Of a DNA stretch of 64,000 nucleotides, positions 28,445 through 38,824 are shown piece by piece; within the stretch, counting starts at the first letter, position 1; each line of letters begins with the position of its first letter. The notes below the pieces were generated by a model. It was not told the origin of the DNA, searched no databases, and saw only the letters and a list, made by a program, of their open reading frames with translations. The stretch is from Saprospiraceae bacterium. Lineage in GTDB: Bacteria; Bacteroidota; Bacteroidia; Chitinophagales; Saprospiraceae. The DNA is taken from assembly GCA_016715465.1 (NCBI GenBank), contig JADKAA010000029.1, positions 1,426,001 to 1,490,000 of the forward strand. Reading direction: 5' to 3'. A program made the position numbers and the translations under genes.

Positions 28445-29440
28445 TTACCTGCCTCTTGCTTCTGTCACAACCTTGCAAAATATTTCCGGTGTAAGTTTAT
28501 CCTGAGGGCAGCCCGGCCACCTGTCTTTGTGAAGATCCGCCAAATACTCCTGCTCGGTCTGCCCTGGAGTAGGGATGAGAAATGCCGGTGTTTGCAGTTG
28601 ATAAAGATCCATGAGCGTGCTGTAACCACTCCGGCAAACGACCAAAAATGACCGGCTCAGCAAACTGCTCAATTGCGCATCGTTTGCCAGGTCAATTACT
28701 TCCATGCCGGTTTTAGCTTCAATTTTATGCTTCGCCAGTTTGGTTCCCCGCACCAGGGTGATGGGCATGTCGCCACATTGGTCACAGAGCTGCAGCAATT
28801 TCTCCTCCAGTAAACTTCGCTGTGGTTCAGGGCCGGACAAAAGAAGGGTGAAGCGATCCTTTTGTGCACCGGATTCCACTGCCAGTCTTGACTCTATACC
28901 TATGTATTTTACCAATGGGTTTCGAAAAAAAGGCCGGCTAAGGTTACCGGAAAGCTCAGCCACCGGGGTATCCGGAACCCATATGGTCTGAAAATTTTTA
29001 AAATAATGATAACTCGCCCAACGGAATAACTGGCTGATCAAAAAAGTCCCATGAAAGGGCTGCAATTGATGGGTAATCAAAATGCCGGGCAAGTTTGTTG
29101 CATAACATCCCATCCTGTTGTCAGAGATAATGAGGTCCGCCTTGATCTTCTTTGCTATCCGGTTAACGAGCTTATGCTCTTTTCGAATGGTCCTGAACAG
29201 TGCCCACGATTTCAGCAGCATGTTCGTGAAAATCGATTTAAAAGGATATCTCATGCCATAAGACGGCAATTCGAAGGTGTTGAGTTCGGGAAATCTCCTT
29301 TTGAGCAACGTCAATGGCTCGCCATCTGAGGCAAGGATGATTTTATTTCCTCTTGCCAGCAAAGCATCGATGATGGGTATGCTCCTCGTGGCATGCCCCA
29401 GGCCCCAGTTGAGCACACAAAACAAAATGGTTTTATCCAC
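28445..29440 (-). CDS. Glycosyltransferase (MurG/UGT-like, GT-B fold)
   Basis: About 331 aa. The N-terminus ILFCVLNWGLGHATRSIPII is typical of a Bacteroidota family of MurG-like glycosyltransferases, with the nucleotide-sugar side at LLLSGPEPQRS and VVCRSGYSTLMDLYQL plus TPGQTEQEYLA near the C-terminus. GTG at 29440 aligns the start with the family (MDKTILF); TTG at 29461 is the longer option. Donor and acceptor are unknown. It could build a glycolipid or surface glycan. It lies between trhO and porQ on the same strand. Confidence 0.85.
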   Translation of the reverse strand: MDKTILFCVLNWGLGHATRSIPIIDALLARGNKIILASDGEPLTLLKRRFPELNTFELPSYGMRYPFKSIFTNMLLKSWALFRTIRKEHKLVNRIAKKIKADLIISDNRMGCYATNLPGILITHQLQPFHGTFLISQLFRWASYHYFKNFQTIWVPDTPVAELSGNLSRPFFRNPLVKYIGIESRLAVESGAQKDRFTLLLSGPEPQRSLLEEKLLQLCDQCGDMPITLVRGTKLAKHKIEAKTGMEVIDLANDAQLSSLLSRSFLVVCRSGYSTLMDLYQLQTPAFLIPTPGQTEQEYLADLHKDRWPGCPQDKLTPEIFCKVVTEARGR

Positions 29441-29489
29441 CGGAAATGAATCCGTCAACAAATGGGAGGTATGTCGGTGTGAATAGATG

Positions 29490-30569
29490 TTATACTTTAT
29501 TTTTAAATCGGGAGATGTTGGTGGAAATGCTCAGGTGATTGGCAGCCCCGCTCAGGTGGTAATAACCAAGTCCGTAATCCAGACTGAACTGTTTGATGCG
29601 AAGACCAAAACCCAGGCTAAATCCCGCCATGCTGCGAAAAGAAGACAGGCTCAACTCTTTCCTTCGCTGGTGGTTATAAGCAGCGCGGAGTTTAAAACCT
29701 TCTTTTTTCCCTAAAGATAATTCCGCATTAAAAATAAAATGCCTGAAAAGATTATCGGCTTGCTCGGAAAAAGCACTTTTTTGATTTACTTCCCCAAATA
29801 TGTCCGTCGATTCCACTGCACTGGGATCATCATACCGCACGTCCCATTGTTGAAGCTGATGGGCAATGATGGAAAATCGCATTGGCAGGTGGGTCAATCT
29901 TTTGGTAAAAGCAATTTGAATATCCAGTGGAGCCGGCAATGCCGCTCCATGGTATGTGCTTATTTCCCCACCCAGATTTCTGCCTAGCATGGAAACGGAA
30001 AATTTTTTATCTGGATTGGAATAGGTAAGCGCCACGTCAGCGGCCATGCCAAAACTTGTAAAGGTTTCCAGACTCGAAAAAACAGACTTTAGATTTACAC
30101 CTACATCAATGCGCTCATTGAGCTTTCTGGAAACACCCAGGTGAATGGCCTTCTCCGATGCCGTGAAGTTACCGTCTGACACATCGTATTCATCTGTCCG
30201 TTTAAACTCCCCGTATGAGATGTATGAAAAGCCAAGCTGACAGGTAAGCCCCGAACTTTTCAAATGTTTGCCTGCAGCTACATGGCCGTTGGAAATGCCC
30301 GCAAATTGGAAATTATGGTTGAATGCCAGTGACCCGTTGTGGGCTTCGTTGAGGTTGGATGGATTGTACCCGGCAAGGTTGATGTCGTCGTCCTTCAACA
30401 CAGGGGCTACACCTCCGAGGGCAGTGATCCTGGCAGAGGGTGGAAGTGAAAGAAATTCATAGGTATATTGTCTTCCTGTCTGCCCAAACAGGTTAATACC
30501 TGCAAAACAAATCATGCCTATAAAAAAAACATTGGCTTTGAATTTTATATTAAATTTTTTTATCCCCAT
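29490..30569 (-). CDS. porQ: Type IX secretion system protein PorQ
   Basis: About 359 aa outer-membrane barrel of the FadL/PorV-like type. The start at 30569 gives MGIKKFNIKFKANVFF with a signal peptide to INLFGQ. The PorQ opening YTYEFLSLPPSARITALGG and NLAGYNPSNL are diagnostic; the barrel strands continue to the C-terminal SISTNISRF. PorQ works with the attachment complex (PorU, PorV, PorZ) that processes T9SS cargo at the surface. A longer upstream frame exists but lacks a signal peptide. Confidence 0.93.
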   Translation of the reverse strand: MGIKKFNIKFKANVFFIGMICFAGINLFGQTGRQYTYEFLSLPPSARITALGGVAPVLKDDDINLAGYNPSNLNEAHNGSLAFNHNFQFAGISNGHVAAGKHLKSSGLTCQLGFSYISYGEFKRTDEYDVSDGNFTASEKAIHLGVSRKLNERIDVGVNLKSVFSSLETFTSFGMAADVALTYSNPDKKFSVSMLGRNLGGEISTYHGAALPAPLDIQIAFTKRLTHLPMRFSIIAHQLQQWDVRYDDPSAVESTDIFGEVNQKSAFSEQADNLFRHFIFNAELSLGKKEGFKLRAAYNHQRRKELSLSSFRSMAGFSLGFGLRIKQFSLDYGLGYYHLSGAANHLSISTNISRFKNKV

Positions 30570-30844
30570 TTTTACCATTTGGCCATCCCTTAAAAAACTT
30601 TGAATAGCGAATAAAACATTCATGCTGCAATTGTACCCGTCCCTTAGGAATTTACGGGATACACAATCCACCTGGCTGCAGCAGTCAGACGGGCCTCCGG
30701 TAAAAAGAAAATAGGGAAATTTCATGCAGGATTAATATTTGTGGTAAAGATCGGTCTAAATTTGATGAACATAAAACTTCAGGCATTTAATTATTGCACC
30801 CTTTGATCTCCAGGGTAAAGTCTGCGGGCAGGATAAAATGCCCC

Positions 30845-31468
30845 TTATTGTTCCTTTTCTACGAAACCTTCTTTCATCCATATGGTACGACAAATATAAA
30901 GGGAGTCGCATTCCATCTTTTTCACCAGCTCACCCCCATCGTCAAAGTGCTCGAGCAGGCCATATTCGTGATCTCCATTCCGATAAGTGCCCTTCCATTT
31001 GAGCTGGCCGTTTTCATAATATTCTTCAAACGGGCCGTTTTCTTCACCATCCACAAAGGTCACTACTTCATTGATTTTACCGGTGGGAAAAAACTTCTTA
31101 AAGGTGCCGTTGAGTGCATTGGCCTTATTTATGGCATCGATCATCAACTTTCCTGAAGGGTAATAGACGCGGTGATAGCCGTTGAGTTCCCCATTTTCAT
31201 ACTTACTTTCTGATTCCATTTGGCCATCTTCATAAAAGAGTTTACGTACCCCGGTTTGTTTACCGCTCGCGTATTCAGCCTCCTCGGCCACATTACCATT
31301 GAGGTGAAACCTTTTGTAGTTGCCATTTCTGTTGCCCTCCTTGTCCAGCGCTATCACTTCTTTTAATTCTCCGGTATCGTAGTAGGTTTTATCTGACTTG
31401 GTGCAGGACATCGCCAACAGACATATGCTTAGAAAAAGCATGCTAAATGACGGGTATGACTTAAACAT
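30845..31468 (-). CDS. YwqK-family MORN-variant repeat lipoprotein
   Basis: 207 aa. Start at 31468; the lipoprotein signal is MLFLSICLLAMSC. Then come seven or so beta-hairpin repeats of the MORN_2/YwqK type (YYDTGELKEV, FYEDGQMESESKYENGELNG, YYPSGKLM, FFPTGKINEVVTFVDGEENG, YYENGQLKWKGTYRNGD). Family members are labelled antitoxins in databases on thin evidence; here a cell-surface scaffold is at least as plausible. It stands divergent from the following glycosyltransferase. Confidence 0.8.
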   Translation of the reverse strand: MFKSYPSFSMLFLSICLLAMSCTKSDKTYYDTGELKEVIALDKEGNRNGNYKRFHLNGNVAEEAEYASGKQTGVRKLFYEDGQMESESKYENGELNGYHRVYYPSGKLMIDAINKANALNGTFKKFFPTGKINEVVTFVDGEENGPFEEYYENGQLKWKGTYRNGDHEYGLLEHFDDGGELVKKMECDSLYICRTIWMKEGFVEKEQ

Positions 31469-31597
31469 GGTACTTGATTTTGACTGTAAGAAAACGTTAT
31501 ACCCTGCTTTGTTGTTGTGGCATGGAAAATAAAAGCCACGATTTACTTTCACTTTATTTTATGTGCCTGGCCCCACAGATATTAGCGTTTTTTCTAA

Positions 31598-31605
31598 TAT
31601 ATTTG
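31598..31605 (+). promoter_or_regulatory. -7 promoter element of the glycosyltransferase gene
   Basis: TATATTTG matches TAnnTTTG, 19 nt before the ATG at 31624. Confidence 0.55.
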
Positions 31606-31623
31606 TGCCAATTTAAAGCAGAT

Positions 31624-32742
31624 ATGAAAAAAGTCCTCATAATATATAAAATCTATTCAGACGACGAATCGACAAAGGGCATTTACAGAAAGATGCTGGA
31701 GCAGGCAAGATCACTCGAGCGCATGGGCGCCAAAGTAGATATGGTCAGTCTTCATTCCAAGGGGGTGCAACTCGATGGCAAGCTGGTCATCCTAAAGTCC
31801 TTGCTCAATGAGGGTAAGCGTCGTTTGTTTGAACTCTTCGACTTCTACTCCACTCTGAAAAAACTTGAAAACCTCGAACAATACAATGTTATTTATATCC
31901 GGTACACACCGCTTTCCCTGGGCCTGCTGGGCTTTTTGAAATTTTTGAAAAAGAATAAGCCCAATTGCAAGATCTACTTGGACTTGCCCACCTACCCTTA
32001 CCTCAAAGAATATACGGGCCTTCGCAAAATCATGGCTCAAATGATTTCCCTCAGGCACAAATACCTGAAAAAATATGTCACAAAAATTATAACCGTAGGG
32101 AATGAAACCTCTATTTGGGGCATGCCCGTTGTACAAATCAAAAATGCCATCGATCCGGAGTCCTATAAACTCAAAAACTCCCTGTACGTCGATGGTGTCA
32201 TCCGGCTCATTCTGGTAAGTACATTCTGGCACTGGCATGGCATAGACCGGTTGGTAAAAGGTTTGATTGCCTATAATAGCACCCAAAATCCAAAGTATAA
32301 GATTTACCTCACCCTGATCGGAGAAGGCGCCGAAGTTAGTAAAATCAGGGAACTGGCAGAACACCCGGCTGTGAAGGAAAATATATTTTTCTTTCCCTCA
32401 GCATATGGCGGTGAACTCAATCAATTCTTTGACCAGGCCGACATTGCGGTAGGCACCTTGGCCGTGGACCGCATCAACCTCAAAGAATGTTCAGCCCTGA
32501 AACACCGGGAATATGGTGCCAGGGGCATACCCTTTATTTATGCCGGAGTTGACCTCTCTTTTGATGGAAAAGACTTTGTCCTAAGCATTCCGCTGGCAGA
32601 AAAAGATGTCGACTTTGCCCTGATTACACAATTTTATGAAAAGTTAAGGAGCAACGAAGTGCACTACACACCTACCGCAATTAAGGCCAGGGTAAACAGC
32701 GAACTGAGCTGGGAGGCGCAGTTGAAATTCTTATTGGATTAG
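31624..32742 (+). CDS. Glycosyltransferase (family 4-like)
   Basis: 372 aa. A GT-B layout with the N-terminal lobe MKKVLIIYKIYSDDESTKGI … LEQARSLERMGAKVDMVS, and the C-terminal donor lobe with IRLILVSTFWHWHGIDRLVKGL, LTLIGEGAEVSKIREL and ECSALKHREYGARGIPFIY. The E-x7-E motif is only loosely kept. The start at 31624 follows a promoter; an upstream in-frame extension to 31474 is not protein-like. It probably contributes to surface polysaccharide. The gene is alone and ends at a bidirectional terminator. Confidence 0.8.
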   Translation: MKKVLIIYKIYSDDESTKGIYRKMLEQARSLERMGAKVDMVSLHSKGVQLDGKLVILKSLLNEGKRRLFELFDFYSTLKKLENLEQYNVIYIRYTPLSLGLLGFLKFLKKNKPNCKIYLDLPTYPYLKEYTGLRKIMAQMISLRHKYLKKYVTKIITVGNETSIWGMPVVQIKNAIDPESYKLKNSLYVDGVIRLILVSTFWHWHGIDRLVKGLIAYNSTQNPKYKIYLTLIGEGAEVSKIRELAEHPAVKENIFFFPSAYGGELNQFFDQADIAVGTLAVDRINLKECSALKHREYGARGIPFIYAGVDLSFDGKDFVLSIPLAEKDVDFALITQFYEKLRSNEVHYTPTAIKARVNSELSWEAQLKFLLD

Positions 32743-32761
32743 AGAAAAACTGAGGGGTGTA

Positions 32762-32794
32762 AAATAAAAAAAGCCCCGAAGATTCAGGGCTTTT
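32762..32794. terminator. Bidirectional terminator
   Basis: AAGCCCC…GGGCTT stem with an A-rich left flank and a TTTT right flank. It serves the + glycosyltransferase and the - tRNA-Phe. Confidence 0.75.
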
Positions 32795-32795
32795 G

Positions 32796-32868
32796 TGGTA
32801 CCTCCCGGATTTGAACCGGGGACACACGGATTTTCAGTCCGATGCTCTACCAACTGAGCTAAGGTACC
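32796..32868 (-). tRNA. tRNA-Phe (GAA)
   Basis: 73-nt cloverleaf: acceptor GGTACCT/AGGTACC, D-arm GCTC/GAGC, anticodon stem CGGAC…GTCCG-type with loop CTGAAAA (anticodon GAA), T-arm CCCGG-TTCAAAT-CCGGG, discriminator A. All stems pair. CCA is not encoded. Confidence 0.97.
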
Positions 32869-32996
32869 CCACTTTTAAAAAGTTTTGCAAAGATACGTTT
32901 TTCCCGGAATATGAACCCCTTTTTAAGATTTTATTTGAAGAATATCCACATCCTACAGCCTACTTATGGGTATTTTAATATAAAAAATCCTGCTTG

Positions 32997-33742
32997 TCAA
33001 TAACTTGACTTCGGCATGCCTAATATCTGCCGAATGACCTCAGCAGCCATCGTAAGGCCAAACAAGGCGGGCATGTAAGATATGGTACCGTAAAATGACC
33101 TTTTAAAGTTGGACCCGTCCGTATATTTCAATGCTTCCTTGGTTTGCAATTCGTCTGAATACACGGTCCAAACCCCTTTTCCTACCCCTCTCCTGCGCAT
33201 TTGTTTGCGCACTTTTTGGGCAAACCGGCAATCCCTGGTGTCATAAAGGTCTCCCGTCTTTACTTTGGCCGGATCGATCTTTCCCCCGGCACCCATGGAA
33301 CTCACCACCCTGCTCCCTTCTTTATAGGCCATTTCAAGGAGTGTGAGTTTTGGCTTAAAAGAATCTATGCAATCCAGGATAAAGTCAAATTGTTGCGTAC
33401 GGATAAGGTCGAGCATGTCATCGGGCAATAAAAACCGGTCGATGGCCGTCAGTTGCAATTCCGGATTTATATCTAAAAGACGCCTGGACATTAGCTGTGA
33501 CTTGCCTTCCCCCACGCTGCTGTGCAAGGCCTGCAATTGCCGGTTGATGTTGGTGCCATCTACCCTGTCGCCATCGACGATGGTAAGCCTGCCGATACCC
33601 GCCCTAGCCAGGAATTCTCCCGCATAACTGCCCACACCCCCAGGCCTACCAACAATATGTTTGCCGCCTTAAGCCGGTCTATGCCTTCTTCTCCAATCAA
33701 TAAAGCGGTTCGCTCTAACCAGTAAAATGATGGTTCCTCCAT
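32997..33742 (-). CDS. tcdA: tRNA threonylcarbamoyladenosine dehydratase (ThiF/E1-like), frameshifted
   Basis: Cyclises t6A37 to ct6A in an ATP-dependent reaction. The N-terminal piece has FYWLERTALLIGEEGIDRL and LLVGLG; the second frame has GSYAGEFLARAGIGRLTIVDGDRVDGTNINRQ (ThiF nucleotide site, split for brevity) and FDFILDCIDSFKPK. SRVVSSMGAGGKIDP and the basic KQMRRRGVGKG are family-typical. The break is at the C5 run at 33633-33640, restoring GGVGSYAGE. About 247 aa. The start overlaps the tatD 3' end by 28 bases. Confidence 0.9.
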
Positions 33743-34395
33743 AAATAAAAAGTAGCACAGTTTTTCAACAGTTGCGCCTTGAGGGCAAAAATATCCATTT
33801 TCCTCAACACAGCCATGATTTCATACCTTTCACCGATCGTGTGGCTATACTCACTGTCCGTCTCCAGAAAAAAGTAATCCAAAGGCAGGTATTGGAGCAT
33901 TTCCTGAAAAGTAGGGTTAAGCCTGGCAAATGGACTGACCGATAGGTAAATGCCCTGATCGAGTAAAGCTTTGGCCAGCTGTTTATTCCTCCTGAATCCA
34001 TGCACCACCCATGGTGTTGAGCCATATTGTCTCCGGAGTGAAAGCAAAAGGTCGTATTGCCGCACGCAGTGCACTACCACCGGCACCCCGGCTTCATTGG
34101 CAATGGCCAACTGTTGGATGAAGATTTGTTCCTGGATGGACATCGGGGGGCCTTTGAGTTTGTCTAACCCACATTCACCCAGAGCGATGCAGCGGTCATT
34201 TCTCAGGATATAATCCTTTATTCCGGTCAGTTGATTCGACGTCAGCAATTGATGTGTCCACCAGGGATGATGACCCAGGGTATGCAAGACCTCCGCATCT
34301 TTACAATCATCATGCATGGAAATGATTTCCAGGACTTCGCTGCTGTTTTTATGCAAAGCTTTGTGGGTATGGAAATCGATATATGGCGGTGTCAT
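33715..34395 (-). CDS. TatD family hydrolase
   Basis: 226 aa amidohydrolase. Metal ligands are seen as FHTHKA (HxH) near the N-terminus, ALGECGLDKLKG (Glu), VVVHCVRQYD and WVVHGFRRN (His), and FFLETDSEY (Asp). It is a short TatD-like variant, below the usual 255-265 aa. Members are 3'-5' DNA exonucleases or D-aminoacyl-tRNA-type hydrolases; the exact role here is unknown. Overlaps tcdA. Confidence 0.85.
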   Translation of the reverse strand: MTPPYIDFHTHKALHKNSSEVLEIISMHDDCKDAEVLHTLGHHPWWTHQLLTSNQLTGIKDYILRNDRCIALGECGLDKLKGPPMSIQEQIFIQQLAIANEAGVPVVVHCVRQYDLLLSLRRQYGSTPWVVHGFRRNKQLAKALLDQGIYLSVSPFARLNPTFQEMLQYLPLDYFFLETDSEYSHTIGERYEIMAVLRKMDIFALKAQLLKNCATFYLWRNHHFTG

Positions 34396-34433
34396 CGATT
34401 ACAAGATAAGCAGGTAATTTCTAATTCGCAAGG

Positions 34434-34441
34434 CAAAGCTA
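34434..34441 (-). promoter_or_regulatory. -7 promoter element of the tatD-tcdA unit
   Basis: Minus-strand TAGCTTTG matches TAnnTTTG, 39 nt before the ATG at 34395. Confidence 0.45.
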
Positions 34442-34462
34442 CGTGGTGTGATTTGTTATTAA

Positions 34463-34502
34463 TAAAAAAGGGCAGGTCCATTTGCTGAACCCGCCCTTTT
34501 AC
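34463..34502 (-). terminator. Terminator of the M36 peptidase gene
   Basis: On the minus strand AAAAGGGC…GCCCTTTTTT, with the inner stem GGGTT…GACCT also near-paired. The T-run follows. Confidence 0.75.
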
Positions 34503-34516
34503 GATTAATATTTTTA

Positions 34517-37500
34517 CTACTTGATCACCAGTTTATGCAAGCCATAGCCGCTGCCTGTCTGTACCCGGATAAAATACATGCCTGGATTCAACTGATGGGT
34601 GCTCAATGAATGAACCGTCCTTCCTTCATTGGCCCGGAAGGAATCAGTCATCATCGTGCTTCCCGATGCAGAAACCACTGAAACCACTACATCCGTACCT
34701 TTATCTGTCACCATATCGACCACCACGTAGTCATTGGCAGGGTTAGGATACACCGTATAGTTGGTCAGCTTATTTATATCTTCGGAAGCTACTGTTCCTT
34801 CGCTGTCGATGACAATTCTTTTTATTTCGGAACAAGATCCGTTCGCATTGTCGCTGTTGGCAATACAGGCTTCTGTATCGTACACGAGCAGGTCCATCAC
34901 TTCCACATCGTCAATAAACCATCCTTTCAGTACAGCTGCTGAAGATCCGGTCTCATTGGAACCAAACCTGAAGCGAACTATGACGGATTGACCTTTCCAC
35001 GGACTCAGGTCAAGATAAGAATCAATAAATTCACCATTGGTACTTCCGGTAAACCCTCTAAGTGCTGGAATGGCGAATGTGCTGTAGGATAAGTCGTTGT
35101 TATAGCCATTTTTGATGAAACCATCCCGGATGATTTGCCATACATTACCTCCGTCTGTAGAAATTTCCAGAAAACCTCCATCAGCGCCGATCTCCGTATC
35201 AAAACGATGCCAGAATCTGAGGGCTGGATTTTGTCCCACGATATCCAGTGAAGGTGACATTAAAAATTGATCAACGGCGGTATCCTCCTAACAGTGGCCG
35301 GCACATTGGCAGAATTGGCCACATAGGTAAAGTCCGGTGGCATATTGTCAATGATCGTTACACCCGTCTGGGTAGCCGGAACATGACTTACCGTTTCAAG
35401 TCTTACGGTAATCTCCTCCCCTGGTTTCACCAATGGCAGGTTGTCTTTTTTAATTTTCAACAAGGCGATTTCATAGGGGTTGGGGTCAAAATTTTCTACT
35501 CCGTCATTGAAGTCATTTGTACTGCCACCTTCGGCATAAAATCCTAAACCCCTTCGGGCAAAAACATCCCAAATGAGGAAACCATTTGCTCCCCCATACA
35601 ATACACTATCCGCAGATAAGATTGCGTTTCTTCCGCGGATAAAGCCGGGGCTGCAGCCTTGCATTTTCATGCCCTGCATGACCAACAACAGGGTCTTCGC
35701 ATTGCCGGACTCAAAATTTCGCCAGTTGGCATCGTAGCCATAACGATCTACCATGGCCCAATACAAATCCCATAAGCAGTCTGTCCATATTTCGCCCCTG
35801 GCATGACAACCATTGCAGGGACTAGCTGAATTTTCAGTGTTCTTAATATCGTCAAAGGTCTGCGGATTAATGCTCATATCAGTAGAATACGGAAATCTTC
35901 TGATGCCTCCACCACTCACAGTCTCTCCTATGGCATAGGTGCCAGTTCCCCTTACGTCCGAACCTTTGTCACCCGGCTCAACAGTCATGATGAGGCTGAA
36001 AAAATCACTCCAGCCCTCCCCCATTTGTTCTGCCGTATTCAAGCATCCGGAATTGGCCGGACCTCCTGTCAATCTTGTGGAAATACCGTGGCCATATTCG
36101 TGGGCAATTATGCCATTATCCAAGGCTCCATCTTTGTATCTGGGACCTGTGGATGATGCTTCCTGGATTGTCATAAGAACATCCACACCGTTGTTAAGTT
36201 GCAGCCTGATTTTGTCACAATCTGATTTTTTCAAAAAGACCGAGGTAATACTATTGGGCGTGATGGTTCCCGCCGTCATATTGGATATTTCTTCCCCCGT
36301 ACCTCCATTGACACCTGGGATATTGCAGATCAATACCGCTATCGCACCCCTGTCCTCGGCCAACTTGGCTTTCTGACTGAAATTACACAAGCCCCTGTCA
36401 ACCAGGGCTATTTTACCGGTAAGGTCTGTAGTGATGGTCTTGCAACAAGCGGTTGGATTGCTGAGATCTCCGTCCCTGGCAATAACTACCGATCCTGTGA
36501 GGGCAGGTTCAGTGGATAATGGCACCGGATTGCCAAAGTCAGCGGTTCCATATTCATTTATGTAACCTTGAATTTCTGCCGGACTTTCAATTTTTATAGC
36601 TCCCCCACCTGGTGAGTTCCATAGAAACATTTGCATCCTTCCATTTGCACCATCAGCAGGCGTAGAAAAATTTGCATTGTCCAGTTTTGGAGCGGCCAAG
36701 CCAAAACCATCAAAAGCCTGGGCCAATACATAGTCGTTTCCTTCACCCTTATTGGTATAGTTTTTAGATTGAAAATTTCCCCATTCTTCATCAAAGCCAT
36801 ACAAGGCAGAAATGTCATGCATCATGTTGACCATATAGAACAGGTTTGTCTGTGCCGCTAAAGGACTTTCAAGCGGCTCTTTGGATGTATCATGGGCAAA
36901 ATCAAAGTTTAGCATGCTTCCGCCTTCAGGTTGTGGTTCGTCAGCATCTACATCGTCATCGTCATTTTTGTCCGAATAGGTTTCGGTGTTGTTTCCTCTT
37001 GTAGTGGTAAACTCCGGGCCTTCAACACCATTGATGTCGTGCCATCCAAAAGGAGAAACCTCCGGAAAGTGAGGGTCGGTAACCAACACATGTGGCCCAT
37101 GGTTAGGACTTTCTGTCGGAAGTGCATATACCCTGTAACTCGCACTGCCACTCAATGCTGCCTGAGCATCCACCCCTTTGTGGCTCATCTGACTGGCTGC
37201 GGCCGCCTCACATTTCTCGTGTTTGGTATATTTGCCATGATGGTGCTGACAATATACAGTCAGGTTGTTCTTTGCCACAAAACTGGCATCCGCTGCATTA
37301 ATTCTGATCTCCCAGTAATCGGCGTTGTCTTTCATGTCCATGGACAATTCCCAAACCGGTACAAGCTTGTCGCCCTGCATGTCGTACTTCATTTCTGCGG
37401 TGACCAGGTTGTCGCATAAAGCCGAAGGTGCAAAAATCAACTTGTCGCCATCCCGATTGGTAACCACCGGTGCTTTGGTACCCATGTAACCGAGGTGGTC

Positions 37501-37866
37501 TGCTGCTGCAGCAAATGCACGCTCGACGGGCAGGGATGCACGGTCGTTGGATAATTTGCTGATTTTGTTGGCCACAAAGCTGTTTCCTACGAATGCTACC
37601 TTTCCTGTTGGAGCAATGGTGTAATTGAGAATGGCATTTTTAATGGGCACACCACCCACCGTCTGATTAAAATAAAGGTAAGATATTCCCCGCTGATCAG
37701 TGGATTCAAAACTGATTACCATGTCTTTGTAATCCGTTTCAATCAGACCCAGTGAGGTATAATTGCGCTCAAGGTGATCCATGGCCAATTTGAGCCTGGG
37801 CTGGTTCTGAGCAATTAGGAAGCCTGTTAAAAGCACCCCGGTCAGCAGCAGTAAGAATTTTTTCAT
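34517..37866 (-). CDS. M36 (fungalysin-type) metallopeptidase with PA domain and T9SS tail, frameshifted
   Basis: Secreted zinc peptidase of about 1115 aa. A signal peptide (LLLLTGVLLTGFLIAQ) is followed by an FTP propeptide. The catalytic domain has NMMHDISALYGFDE, the zinc site IAHEYGHGISTRL (about residue 587) and the ligand Glu in MGEGWSDFF. A PA domain is inserted before it (GKIALVDRGLCNFSQKAKLA). The frame stops at 35260, but at the T-run (about 35263-35267) it continues as SPSLDIVGQNPALRFWHR, a MAM/jelly-roll-like domain, and a T9SS tail (YTVYPNPANDYVVVDM … GYGLHKLVIK). It is probably a T9SS-exported nutrient protease. Confidence 0.9.
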
Positions 37867-38044
37867 TTAAGTTTTTTAGTTTTAAAGTTATGTATTACCA
37901 AATAATGTTCTGCAAATTTGTCAAAGCCTGCGCAAAATACAAATACTTGGTTCTTTGCTGAAAATTATGCAGATATATTTTCCATTAATGTATTTTACCG
38001 ACAAATTGTTTCTGTGTTATGGCCAAATTTTATTTCTTTGTCGG

Positions 38045-38824
38045 ATGCAATTCGATAAAAGTAAAGATCAGCCGGCTCAAGGCTTGGTCATTTTGGGTAA
38101 AAATTCTGTACTGGAAGCCATCCGGGAAGGAAAAGAAATTGAGAAAATTTTCATTCAAAACAACCTAAGGGGCGAATTTGAGAAAGAAATCCGTTCCCTT
38201 AGCCGTGACTTAAACATTCCCCTGGTTAAGGTTCCCCTGGAAAAACTCAATCAACTTACCCAAAGCAACCGCCACCAGGGTGTGATCGCTTATGTAAGTC
38301 CGGTGAAATTTCAAAGCCTGGCCGACCTTGTACCCCACCTGTTTGACCATGCCAAAAGTCCGTGCCTGCTGGTACTGGAAGGAGTCAGCGATGTGCGAAA
38401 CCTGGCCGCCATTGCGCGATCGGCTCACGTCATGGGCGTCGATGCCCTGGTCATCACCTCCAAGAACATTGCCCGCATCAATGAGGAAACCGTGCGGATC
38501 TCAGCAGGCGCCATCCTTAATATCCCGGTCTGCCGGGAGCGCAATATGTTTGAAGTAATCGACATCCTTAAAAACAACGGCATTCGCATCTTTGCCACTG
38601 ACCTCAAAGGTTCCACCGCCATCGACCAGGTGGACTTTACCGGCCCCCTCGCCATCGTCATGGGCGACGAACACCATGGCGTTACCCTGGAAACACTGCG
38701 CGCCGCCGATGAAAAGATCAAGATCCCGCAGGCTACGGATTTTGATTCCCTCAATGTCTCAGTGGCCACCGGCATGGTTTTATATGAAATTACAAGGCAA
38801 CGCCAAGGCCTCTACTCCAAATAA
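38045..38824 (+). CDS. rlmB: 23S rRNA (guanosine-2'-O-)-methyltransferase RlmB
   Basis: SPOUT-class methyltransferase (TrmH family) that methylates G2251 of 23S rRNA. An N-terminal substrate-binding domain (LVILGKNSVLEAIREGKEIE; SNRHQGVIAYVSP) leads to the SPOUT knot with LVLEGVSDVRNLAAIARSA, IVMGDEHHGVT and IPQATDFDSLNVSVATGMVLYE. ATG at 38045 gives 259 aa, the usual size; the upstream in-frame extension is not conserved-looking. It overlaps the 3' end of the next, convergent gene by 13 bases. Confidence 0.94.
   Translation: MQFDKSKDQPAQGLVILGKNSVLEAIREGKEIEKIFIQNNLRGEFEKEIRSLSRDLNIPLVKVPLEKLNQLTQSNRHQGVIAYVSPVKFQSLADLVPHLFDHAKSPCLLVLEGVSDVRNLAAIARSAHVMGVDALVITSKNIARINEETVRISAGAILNIPVCRERNMFEVIDILKNNGIRIFATDLKGSTAIDQVDFTGPLAIVMGDEHHGVTLETLRAADEKIKIPQATDFDSLNVSVATGMVLYEITRQRQGLYSK

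Noticed and set aside
30845..31468. YwqK-type protein as the antitoxin of a toxin-antitoxin pair
   Set aside because: No toxin-like gene is adjacent, and the protein has a lipoprotein signal, so the database label is not supported here.
36931..37419. 162-codon frame antisense to the M36 peptidase
   Set aside because: Lies wholly opposite the conserved peptidase coding sequence and has no independent signals.
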